Below are positions 56,984 through 64,000 of a DNA stretch of 64,000 nucleotides, piece by piece (the first letter of the stretch is position 1; each line of letters opens with the position of its first letter). A program made the position numbers and the translations under genes. The stretch lies in assembly GCF_900101465.1 (NCBI RefSeq), contig NZ_FMZM01000002.1, positions 310,001 to 374,000 on the forward strand. The letters run 5' to 3'. The notes below the pieces were generated by a model, which saw only the letters and a program-made list of their open reading frames with translations, searched no databases and was not told the origin of the DNA. The stretch is from Nocardioides lianchengensis (GTDB lineage: Bacteria; Actinomycetota; Actinomycetes; Propionibacteriales; Nocardioidaceae).

Positions 56984-57573
56984 GGGAGCCCGTCGACGCA
57001 GCTGGCGCCGTACCCGGCGAAGGTCGGCCGGCGTCCGTCGGGCAGGTCGTCACTCAGCGTGGGGACGACGGTGACGGCGAACGCGAGGAGGTGGTCGTGA
57101 GCCGTGTCGGGCAGCACCTCGTCCTCGGTCCGGGGAGCGGGGCCGCCGGCCGTCCCGGTGACCTCACGCTGCTGGTCGGTCGTCCAGGCCCGGTCGGCCA
57201 CGGCCCGGTCGAGTCGCTCGAGGTCGGCCGCGTCGACGTCGGTGAACTCCAGGAAGACCAGGCAGCGCCGCTGCGTGCCGTCGGGCTCGACGAAGTCCAG
57301 CGGGATGGGATGCTCCAACCGCTGCATCCCCGCCGGCAGGGTCTGGAACGGCGGGATGCTGAGCTGGTAGGCCGCGAGGGTGGTGCCGGCCGACAGGAGT
57401 ACGGCGGCGCCCAGGCCCACGGCCGCGAGCCGCAGCCGGCGTGAGGGGCGACGGTGAGGACGCTGGGTCGGGCGCAGGTCGCCGGCCAGGCCGCGGGCGG
57501 CCGCGACGGCCCGCTCGGACGGCTCGGGGCCGCGCGCCCGCTGCAGCAGGTGGTCGAGATCGTGGTCCAGCAC
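56980..57573 (-). CDS. Membrane protein, probable sigma partner
   Basis: A 197-aa protein (GTG 57573). The N-terminal 40 residues are cytosolic and polar, then one TM helix (LRLAAVGLGAAVLLSAGTTL), then a secreted domain with a Cys in RRCLVFLEFTDVD and another near the end (GASCVDG). It is translationally coupled to the ECF gene. No zinc anti-sigma (ZAS) HxxxCxxC motif is visible, so an anti-sigma role is only inferred from context. Confidence 0.68.
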   Translation of the reverse strand: MLDHDLDHLLQRARGPEPSERAVAAARGLAGDLRPTQRPHRRPSRRLRLAAVGLGAAVLLSAGTTLAAYQLSIPPFQTLPAGMQRLEHPIPLDFVEPDGTQRRCLVFLEFTDVDAADLERLDRAVADRAWTTDQQREVTGTAGGPAPRTEDEVLPDTAHDHLLAFAVTVVPTLSDDLPDGRRPTFAGYGASCVDGLP

Positions 57574-57631
57574 GGGGTGCCTCCTCGGGGGTCACAGCAT
57601 CTCGTGGCCGGACCCGCTCCGAACGTTGCAC

Positions 57632-58105
57632 TCAGATCGCGGCCAGCACCGCCGGGTCCTCGCAGGCGCGGGCGAAGGCGGCGATCCGGGCGCGGATCTC
57701 TCGGCCGAGCAGCGCCCGTCCGACCCGGTCGGCGACGGGGGAGAGCCAGGCCGGGCGGCCGGCCCAGGTGTACTTCCAGACCGCGCGGGTGCCGGCGACG
57801 CCGTCCCGCTCCTCGGGGGTGAACCGCCAGCCGCCGCCGAAGGACGCGAAGAACCAGGGCCCCTGCTCCATCGTCATGCCCACCGACGTCGGCGGGCGGT
57901 AGGAGACGTAGCGGCTGACCATCGACGGCCCGACCCGGGCGCGGGTGAAGGTGTGCACGTCCTTGCCTGGCCGCTCGGCGTCGATGAGCCGCTGGTGCCG
58001 GATGAACGGGTCCCAGGAGAGCCGGACCTCGCCGGTGGTCTGGGACACGGCGAAGGCCGTCTCCGGCGGGACCGGCACCCAGATCTCGGCTGTCACCTGC
58101 GGCAT
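57632..58105 (-). CDS. SRPBCC-family protein
   Basis: A 157-aa protein. AEIWVPVPPETAFAVSQTTG at the N-terminus, GMTMEQGPWFFASFGGGWRF in the middle and a C-terminal helix (GREIRARIAAFARACEDP) give the START/SRPBCC fold, which binds hydrophobic ligands. No neighbour suggests the ligand. Confidence 0.82.
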   Translation of the reverse strand: MPQVTAEIWVPVPPETAFAVSQTTGEVRLSWDPFIRHQRLIDAERPGKDVHTFTRARVGPSMVSRYVSYRPPTSVGMTMEQGPWFFASFGGGWRFTPEERDGVAGTRAVWKYTWAGRPAWLSPVADRVGRALLGREIRARIAAFARACEDPAVLAAI

Positions 58106-58217
58106 GGAAGGAGCCTGCCCCGCCCATCCTGTGGGGAACCCCGCCGAGTCAGCACTACTGGTGCTGACTCGGCCCGCAACTGCTGCTGACTCGGCGATGC
58201 CGGGGTCAGGTGGGGGG

Positions 58218-59456
58218 TCAGGGGAGGTCTAGGTGGCGGGTGAGGAACTGGTTGTGGAAGGTGCCCTCCGGGTCGAGACGGGCGGCGAGGGCGCGGAAGT
58301 CGTCGAAGCGGGGGTAGAGCGGGCGGAGGTCGGCGGCGGGGGCGACGAAGCACTTGCCCCAGTGCGGGCGGGCGCCGAGGGGGAGCAGGGCCGCCTCGAT
58401 CGCGGGCAGCACGCCGTACACGCCGGGGACGTCGCGCAGCCAGGTGAAGTGCAGGGCGACGACGTCGACGCCGTACGCCGGGCTGAGCCAGAGCGGGTCG
58501 GCGGCGACGGTGCGGACCTCGGCGACCTGGAGCAGCGGCGCGAAGGAGGGGGCCAGGCTCAGCAGAGCCGACACGGCGGCGGGGGCGTGGGTGCGCGGGA
58601 CGAGGTACTCGCTCTGCAGCTCCTCCCCGCGGCTGGGCGTGAAGGCCATCCGGAAGTGCGGCAGCCGCTCGTGCCACGGCCCGATCACGCCGCCCTGCTC
58701 GGTCACCGCGGCGGTGTCGGCGCCGAGGAGCATGTGCAGGGTGCCGGTCGCCGCGGCGGCGCCGTACAGGGTCGGCGGCGGCTCGGTGCCGCGGCTCTTC
58801 ACCCACACCTGCGCGACCCGGCCGCTGGCCCAGTCGGTGAACAGGCTGACGCTCGAGCCGGTCGCGGTCAGCGCGTCCAGGTTCGCGAGCGCGACGTCCC
58901 AGGGCAGGTCGACGTACAGGTCCTGGCGGACGTCGTACGACGGCTCGACGTCGAGCGTGACGTGGGTGGTCACGCCGAGGGCGCCCAGCGCCACGACCGA
59001 GCCGTCGAAGTCGACGTCGCCCCGCCGGACGGACCGGAGGGCGCCGGTCGCGTCGACGTACTCGAGGCCGGCGACGGCCGCCGCCAGCGACCTGGTCCGG
59101 TCGCCGGAGCCGTGCGTGCCGGTGGCGACCGCGCCGGCGACCGAGATGTGCGGCAGCGAGGCCATCGTCGCGAGCGCCCAGCCTTCGGCGTGCAGCCGCT
59201 CGGCCAGCCGGCCGTACGTCGTCCCGCCGCTGACCCGCACCTGCCGGCGCGACGGGTCGACCTCGACCGTCTCCGGCAGCGCGTCGGTCGCCACCAGGTC
59301 GCCGGGCGTGTCGGCGACGTCCGTGAACGAGTGCCGCGACCCGAGCGCGTGCACCTGCTCCGCACCCGCGACCACGGTGGCCAGCTCGTCGACCGAGGTC
59401 GGCCGGTGGACCCGGGCGGCGGCGTAGGGGTGGTTCCCGGACCAGTTCGTCAGCAC
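58218..59456 (-). CDS. FAD-linked oxidase, alditol oxidase-like
   Basis: A 412-aa protein if begun at GTG 59456, which follows AGGAGG by 8 nt and gives MLTNWSGNHPYAAARVHRPT; a longer frame to 59495 exists. The FAD domain has QVHALGSRHSFTDVADTPGD (His probably bears covalent FAD), TMASLPHISVAGAVATGTHG SGD, and VVALGALGVTTHVTLDV. The C-terminal HWGKCF and FDDFRALAARLDPEGTFHN are typical of AldO/GULO-type oxidases. It would oxidise a polyol using O2. It is divergent from the SDR gene with only 28 bp between starts. Confidence 0.9.
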   Translation of the reverse strand: MLTNWSGNHPYAAARVHRPTSVDELATVVAGAEQVHALGSRHSFTDVADTPGDLVATDALPETVEVDPSRRQVRVSGGTTYGRLAERLHAEGWALATMASLPHISVAGAVATGTHGSGDRTRSLAAAVAGLEYVDATGALRSVRRGDVDFDGSVVALGALGVTTHVTLDVEPSYDVRQDLYVDLPWDVALANLDALTATGSSVSLFTDWASGRVAQVWVKSRGTEPPPTLYGAAAATGTLHMLLGADTAAVTEQGGVIGPWHERLPHFRMAFTPSRGEELQSEYLVPRTHAPAAVSALLSLAPSFAPLLQVAEVRTVAADPLWLSPAYGVDVVALHFTWLRDVPGVYGVLPAIEAALLPLGARPHWGKCFVAPAADLRPLYPRFDDFRALAARLDPEGTFHNQFLTRHLDLP

Positions 59457-59484
59457 CCGCACATCCTCCTGGTTACCTGGTGGC

Positions 59485-60456
59485 ATGGCGATCACCGACC
59501 TCCTCGATGCGGCGCTGGACCGCTCCGTCGTCCTCGGCTACACCTCGCTCGGCTCCCGGCTGCGCCGCCGCTGGTGGCCGGCCGACCCCGCCCCCGGCTC
59601 GCTCGCCGGCAAGCGGGTGCTGGTCACCGGGGCCACGTCGGGGATCGGCGAGGCGATGGCCGGCTCGTTCGCCCGGCTCGGCGCGACCGTGCACGTGCTC
59701 GGGCGCAACGCCGACAAGCTCGCCGGCGTGGCCCGCGAGCTGCGGCTGGAGCACCCGAACGCCACGATCGTCGAGGAGGTCTGCGACGTCGGTGACCTGG
59801 ACGCCGTCCGGGACTGGGGCGAGGCGTTCGCCGACCGGGTGCCAGGGCTGGACGGGCTGGTCCACAACGCCGGCACGATGACCGACACCCGCACCGAGAG
59901 CCCGCAGGGCCACGAGCTGCAGCTCGCCGTGCACGTGCTCGGGCCGCACCTGATGACGGAGCTGCTGCTGCCGGCGCTGACCGCCGCGCGGGGGATCGTG
60001 GTGTGGATGTCGACCGGCGGCATGTACGGCGCCGCGCTGCCCGACGGCGAGGACGCGATCGAGTACCGCGACGGGACCTACCGCGGCGTCTCGGCGTACG
60101 CGCGGACCAAGCGGATGCAGGTGGTGCTGGCCGACGCCTGGGCCCGGCGGTACGACGGCACCGACGTCCGCGTCGAGAGCATGCACCCCGGCTGGGTCGA
60201 GACGCCCGGCGTGGCCACCCACCTGCCGCGCTTCCGCTCGCTCACCAGGCCGCTGCTGCGGACCGCCGAGGACGGCGCCGACACGGCCGTCTGGCTGGTC
60301 GCCACCCGACCGCCCTCCGAGCCCGGCCACTTATGGCACGACCGCGCCCAGCGCCCCACGACCTTCGGCTGGCAGCGCGACCAGGACCCGGCCGCGGTCG
60401 CCCGGTTCCTCGACTACGTCGCGATCAGCACCGAGACGCCGCCCGACTGGGACTGA
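59485..60456 (+). CDS. Short-chain dehydrogenase/reductase
   Basis: A 323-aa protein. An N-terminal helical leader (ITDLLDAALDRSVVLGYTSL) precedes the Rossmann domain with TGATSGIG (48-55), NAG, WMSTGGMYG (Ser) and Y205-x3-K209 in SAYARTKRM. It resembles SDRs of the DHRS12 type, which carry such leaders. It may share control with the divergent oxidase. Substrate unknown. Confidence 0.9.
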   Translation: MAITDLLDAALDRSVVLGYTSLGSRLRRRWWPADPAPGSLAGKRVLVTGATSGIGEAMAGSFARLGATVHVLGRNADKLAGVARELRLEHPNATIVEEVCDVGDLDAVRDWGEAFADRVPGLDGLVHNAGTMTDTRTESPQGHELQLAVHVLGPHLMTELLLPALTAARGIVVWMSTGGMYGAALPDGEDAIEYRDGTYRGVSAYARTKRMQVVLADAWARRYDGTDVRVESMHPGWVETPGVATHLPRFRSLTRPLLRTAEDGADTAVWLVATRPPSEPGHLWHDRAQRPTTFGWQRDQDPAAVARFLDYVAISTETPPDWD

Positions 60457-60469
60457 CGCCCGAGATGCC

Positions 60470-60505
60470 GACAGGGCCGGCCCCCGCGAGGGGACCGGCC
60501 CTGTC
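60470..60505. terminator. Bidirectional terminator
   Basis: GACAGGGCCGG (60470-60480) pairs perfectly with CCGGCCCTGTC (60495-60505) with a 14-nt loop that can extend the stem. It lies between the converging SDR and DUF11 genes. Confidence 0.85.
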
Positions 60506-60521
60506 TCAGGGAGGTACGGCG

Positions 60522-63500
60522 TCAGCTGACGCGGATCCTCCGGACCCGGTCCTGACGGACCAGCTTGCGGAACTTCTTCTTGATGGTGACCCGCACCCGC
60601 TCGGTGTGCCCGCCGACCACCCGGTAGCGCGCCGAGCCGATCACGACCCGCTTCGCCCGGGCGTAGCGCTGCGGCACGACGGCCGTCAGCCTCACCGTGC
60701 CGGTGCAGACCCCGGTGCCCTGACAGGCCACCCGGACGTTGGCGCCCCGCCCGGCCGAGCCGACCTGGAAGGCCTTCACGACCGAGGACGGCGCGACCGG
60801 GATCGGGACCGGCGTCGGGGTGGGCGTCGGGATGGGCGTCGGGGTCACGCTGCCGGCGGCCCGGGCCACGGTGACCGTCGCCGAGCTGGTGTCGTTCGAC
60901 GCGTCCGCGTCGTACGTCGTGGTCGCCACGCCGGCCGTGTTGACCACGGTCAGCACCTGGTCGAGCGCCTTGCTGGTCCGGACCGCCACGCACTCGAGGT
61001 CGAGCAGCACGTCGACGTCGCCGCCGGTCGTGTTGAGCAGGCGGAAGTCCCGGTTGACCGGCTGCGGGGAGGTGCCGAGCAGCACCACGCCCGCGGGCAG
61101 GTCGTAGGTGGCCGTGATGCCCTTGTAGAGCGTCGGGCAGCCGACCCGCTCGACGCTCTCGCCGGGCACGAGCGTCACCGTGCGCTTCACGTGCTGGAGG
61201 TCCAGCGCGTGCAGGTGCGTCGGCGAGCCGGCCAGGCCGGTCCGCGCCCGCAGGGTCCGCAGGCTCAGGTCGACCGTGGCCGGGGCCAGGACGTCGACCG
61301 TCAGCCTCCAGCCCCCGGAGACCGGCTCGGCGCCGACCAGCCGGGCCTGGCCGCTGAGGACCTGGATGCCCGGCGCCACGCCGCGCGTGCCGCCCGCGAC
61401 CGGGATCGTGAACGACTGGCGACCGACCGGCAGGGCGGTCGGCGTGCCGAGGGACAGGACCGTCGGCGCGCTCACCTCGATGGTGTGGGCGTGGCCCTCG
61501 ACCGACGTGGTCTCGGCCGCGAGGCAGGTGCCGAACAGCTTCAGCTGCGCCTGGCCGCTGGTGCCGTTCGCGACGACGAACCGGTAGCTGCCGAGGCCGG
61601 TCGAGCGGGCCTCGCGGACGACGACGTCGGTCTTGGCGCCGGCGCCCTGGTCGACGCTCATCACCTCGACCGAGCCGTCGGTCATGGTCGCGCCGCCGGT
61701 GCAGGACAGGTCCTGCGTCCGGGTCTCGCCGGCCTGCAGCGAGACCGACTGCTCGACCTTCGACACCTCGACCTGGTGGTCGTGGCTGTCGTCGGCCGGG
61801 ACCGGCGGGGTGCCCTTGGCCTTGGCCCTGATCGTCACCGTCTGCGACGCGCCCGGGGCCAGCGCCCCGAACGAGCAGTTGACCGTGCCGGCGGCCTCGG
61901 TGCAGGTCGGCGCCCCCGGGGTGACCGACACGAAGGTGAGGTCGTCCGGGATCGGGTCGGTCAGCGTGACGGCGGTCGCGGTGGACGGACCGGCGTTGCG
62001 GGCCACCAGCGTGTAGGTGACGACGTCACCGCCGTGGAACTCGGTGCCGTTCGCCGTCTTGACCACCGACACGTCCGAGACCGGGGTGACCGGGGTGGTC
62101 ACCTCGCTGTGGTTGTTCGCCGGGGCGGTGTCCGGCGTCGTGGTCGTGACGTCGGCGGCGTTGGTGGCCGCGGCCGTGCGGGCCGGGTCGACCAGCACGG
62201 TCACCTCGACCGTCCGGGTCGCGCCCGGGGCGAGCGTGCCGTACGAGCAGGTGATCACCTGCCCGACGACCGAGCACCGGTCCGGGTCGTCGGTCTCCAC
62301 CAGCGTCAGGTACGACGGCAGCGTGTCGGTGAGCACCGAGGCCCGCGCGTCCGACGGCCCGACGTTGGTGGTGGTGAGCGTGTAGACGAGCTGCTCACCG
62401 GCCCGCACCGAGGTCTTCGACGCGGTCTTGACGACCTTCAGGTCGGTCCGGGTCCCGACCACCAGCGAGCCGGTGTCGGTCTTGTCGGTCGGCACCTCGT
62501 CGGCGTGCGTGGACGCCGTGTTGGTGAGGGTGGTGCCGGTGTCGACGTCCGCGCCGACGCGGGCGACGACCGTGAAGGTCGCGGTGGCGCCCGGCGCCAG
62601 GCTGCCGATCGTCCAGTCGATCGTCTGGCCCGAGGCGGTCCCGGACGGCGAGCTGCTGACATAGGTCAGCCCCGTCGGGAGCACGTCGCGGAGCACGGTG
62701 CCGTGGGCGGTGGCGTGGGCGTCGGTGTTCTTCACCTTGATCGTGAAGGTCGCGTCCTCGCCGGCCGTCGCGGCGCCGTTGTCGGGCGTCTTGACGATGG
62801 TGAGCTCCGGCTTCGCCACGGTCAGGGTGACCGTGTCCTGCGGGCCGGCGTACTCGCGCCACGGGTTGTCGCTGTCGCCGGTGCGCTCGGCGCCCGAGGC
62901 GCCGTAGTAGCGCGGGATGGCGGCGGTGTTGACGACCTGGTCGCCGGAGGCGAGCTGGGCGCCCGGCTTGACCTTCGCCGTGTAGGTGAGGGTCACCGTG
63001 GCGCCCGGCGCGATGCCGCCCGGGATCAGCCAGGCCAGGTCCGGGTCGCCCGCGGTCCAGCCGTCGGTGCTCCGGGAGGCGCCGTCGACGAGCGTGACGT
63101 CGACCAGCTCGCTGTCGGGCTGGTCGGTGACGACGACGTCGTACGCCGGCCAGGTGCCGGTGTTCTTGATCGCCACCGAGTACGTCACCAGGTCGTTGCC
63201 CTCGACGTACGGCCCGCGGTCGGCGGACTTGTCGAGGGTGAGGACCGGCTCCCGGACGGCGGTGGTGGCCGAGGCCGGCCCGACCGTGTCGGAGTACGAC
63301 GACGCGACCGCGCCGGGGTTGGCGGGCAGGACGTCGGTGCGGTTGGTCCGCACCCGCGCGGTGTTGGTGAGCGACACCGGCGCGGTGACGGCGCCACCGG
63401 CCCGCTTGGTCGCGAGCACGTGGCCGGTCAGGACCAGGGTGTAGGTGCGCTTCTGCGGCGCCGCGGCGAGGTCGCCGAGGAACCAGGCGGCCTGCTGGGT

Positions 63501-64000
63501 CGCGCCCGCCGTCGTCACCGGGAAGGTGCTGACGGCCGGGTCGGTGCCGGGGCAGCCCGAGGTGCAGGTGATCGCGCCGTACCCGTCGACGGCCAGGCCG
63601 TCGGGGACGCCGTCGACCACGGTGGTGTCGAGGTAGCGGACCCCGGCCGGGATCTCGACCCCGACCGTCCAGGTCACGTTGCTGCCGATCGTGGCGGTCG
63701 CCGGGTCCACGGTCTTGGTGACGGTGGGCAGCACGACCTTCAGCGTGTCGGAGGCGGTGGCGGCGTAGTCACCGGCTGTGGAGGCCGTCGACGATGAGGT
63801 GCGCGCGCCCGGGATGCTGCCCAGGCTGCGGGCGGTCTCGGCCACGTTGTTGGTGTACGTCGTGCCACCGATCGGCGGCGACTCGACCTGGACGTCGTAG
63901 GTGAGCGCCTTCGAGGCCCCGGGGGCGATGGACGCGACCGTCCAGGTGATCGTGCGCGCGGCCGCGTTCCACACGCCGCCGTCGTGGATCGTCACCGGGT
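60522..64000 (-). CDS. Large DUF11-repeat surface protein, C-terminal part
   Basis: At least 1159 residues; the frame is open to the right edge, so the N-terminus is missing. At least five DUF11-type beta repeats are visible by their K-T/S-x-D/N starts (KTVDPATATIGSNVTWTV, KSADRGPYVEGNDLVTYSV, KTPDNGAATAGEDATFTIKV, KTASKTSVRAGEQLVYTLTT, KTANGTEFHGGDVVTYTLVA), each with V-x-VTDxLP-type centres. A Thr/Pro linker (TPTPIPTPTPTPVPIP) leads to a basic C-terminal domain (about 85 residues, CQGTGVCTGTVRL and many R/K). No LPxTG or TM tail is visible. Probably a cell-envelope adhesin-like or secreted structural protein. Confidence 0.88.
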   Translation of the reverse strand, partial: PVTIHDGGVWNAAARTITWTVASIAPGASKALTYDVQVESPPIGGTTYTNNVAETARSLGSIPGARTSSSTASTAGDYAATASDTLKVVLPTVTKTVDPATATIGSNVTWTVGVEIPAGVRYLDTTVVDGVPDGLAVDGYGAITCTSGCPGTDPAVSTFPVTTAGATQQAAWFLGDLAAAPQKRTYTLVLTGHVLATKRAGGAVTAPVSLTNTARVRTNRTDVLPANPGAVASSYSDTVGPASATTAVREPVLTLDKSADRGPYVEGNDLVTYSVAIKNTGTWPAYDVVVTDQPDSELVDVTLVDGASRSTDGWTAGDPDLAWLIPGGIAPGATVTLTYTAKVKPGAQLASGDQVVNTAAIPRYYGASGAERTGDSDNPWREYAGPQDTVTLTVAKPELTIVKTPDNGAATAGEDATFTIKVKNTDAHATAHGTVLRDVLPTGLTYVSSSPSGTASGQTIDWTIGSLAPGATATFTVVARVGADVDTGTTLTNTASTHADEVPTDKTDTGSLVVGTRTDLKVVKTASKTSVRAGEQLVYTLTTTNVGPSDARASVLTDTLPSYLTLVETDDPDRCSVVGQVITCSYGTLAPGATRTVEVTVLVDPARTAAATNAADVTTTTPDTAPANNHSEVTTPVTPVSDVSVVKTANGTEFHGGDVVTYTLVARNAGPSTATAVTLTDPIPDDLTFVSVTPGAPTCTEAAGTVNCSFGALAPGASQTVTIRAKAKGTPPVPADDSHDHQVEVSKVEQSVSLQAGETRTQDLSCTGGATMTDGSVEVMSVDQGAGAKTDVVVREARSTGLGSYRFVVANGTSGQAQLKLFGTCLAAETTSVEGHAHTIEVSAPTVLSLGTPTALPVGRQSFTIPVAGGTRGVAPGIQVLSGQARLVGAEPVSGGWRLTVDVLAPATVDLSLRTLRARTGLAGSPTHLHALDLQHVKRTVTLVPGESVERVGCPTLYKGITATYDLPAGVVLLGTSPQPVNRDFRLLNTTGGDVDVLLDLECVAVRTSKALDQVLTVVNTAGVATTTYDADASNDTSSATVTVARAAGSVTPTPIPTPTPTPVPIPVAPSSVVKAFQVGSAGRGANVRVACQGTGVCTGTVRLTAVVPQRYARAKRVVIGSARYRVVGGHTERVRVTIKKKFRKLVRQDRVRRIRVS

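Noticed and set aside
60003..63797. 1264-codon open frame on the plus strand
   Set aside because: It is the antisense of the DUF11 gene, which shows clear repeated domains; the plus frame has Arg/Gly/Asp/Val-biased shadow composition typical of high-GC DNA and begins inside the SDR gene.
1..64000. CRISPR arrays, rRNA genes, insertion sequences
   Set aside because: No regularly spaced repeats, no rRNA sequence and no transposase with terminal repeats were seen.

Overview
The window is high-GC actinobacterial DNA, probably Nocardioidaceae (Nocardioides-like). The evidence is the fhaA-fhaB-pstP-rodA-pbpA order, leaderless promoters of the TASSST-N6/7-ATG/GTG type, and many GTG starts with GTGA/ATGA overlaps. 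Genus is an inference; phylum is well supported. Three blocks are visible: chromosome (1-4301), a complete prophage (4302-49810), and chromosome again (49811-64000).

Left chromosome: a minus-strand operon for growth and division (two FHA proteins, PP2C phosphatase PstP, a SEDS glycosyltransferase, and the start of a class B PBP), then a plus-strand tRNA-Leu(CAG). The prophage is integrated in the 3' end of this tRNA. An identical 27-bp core lies at 4302-4328 (attL, completing the tRNA) and 49784-49810 (attR). The phage supplies a new terminator behind the tRNA, while the probable original terminator is now at attR, about 45.5 kb away.

Prophage, left to right: tyrosine integrase with a Cys-rich insertion; a short operon (20-codon ORF, ImmA/IrrE peptidase, class III cyclase-like protein); a CI-like repressor plus a second ImmA/IrrE peptidase, divergent from a Cro-like gene across a perfect operator palindrome; a tightly overlapping early operon of small genes, a ParB-like protein, DUF2303, an ASCH protein, a DnaA domain IV protein and a winged-helix initiator with a candidate origin inside it. 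Minus-strand membrane genes interrupt this operon at three places: a tandem pair and a single gene from one family, each with a leaderless promoter, and a two-TM protein of the TRADD-N-associated type. A YfbU-family gene with its own operator is also present. Late genes follow: HNH, terminase, Mu-like portal, ClpP-type protease with a nested scaffold start, capsid, connectors, contractile sheath and tube, G/GT chaperones with a GGGAAAC slippery site, tape measure, hub with NlpC/P60 domain, baseplate and an SGNH-hydrolase fibre. The phage is therefore a myovirus. Next come probable lysogenic-conversion genes (MOP-type flippase, acyltransferase 3), a lysis region (coiled-coil/TM protein, collagen-like protein, holin-like proteins, CHAP-like endolysin), and right-end genes probably expressed in the lysogen.

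Right chromosome: an iron-permease-family protein, a DGPF/YCII protein with an ECF42-type sigma factor, a glycosyltransferase, a VOC protein, an amino-acid ABC transporter (ATPase plus receptor-permease fusion), a second ECF sigma factor with a membrane partner, an SRPBCC protein, an alditol-oxidase-like flavoenzyme divergent from an SDR, and the C-terminal part of a large DUF11-repeat surface protein running off the window. All assignments are from reading the sequence; no database search was run.
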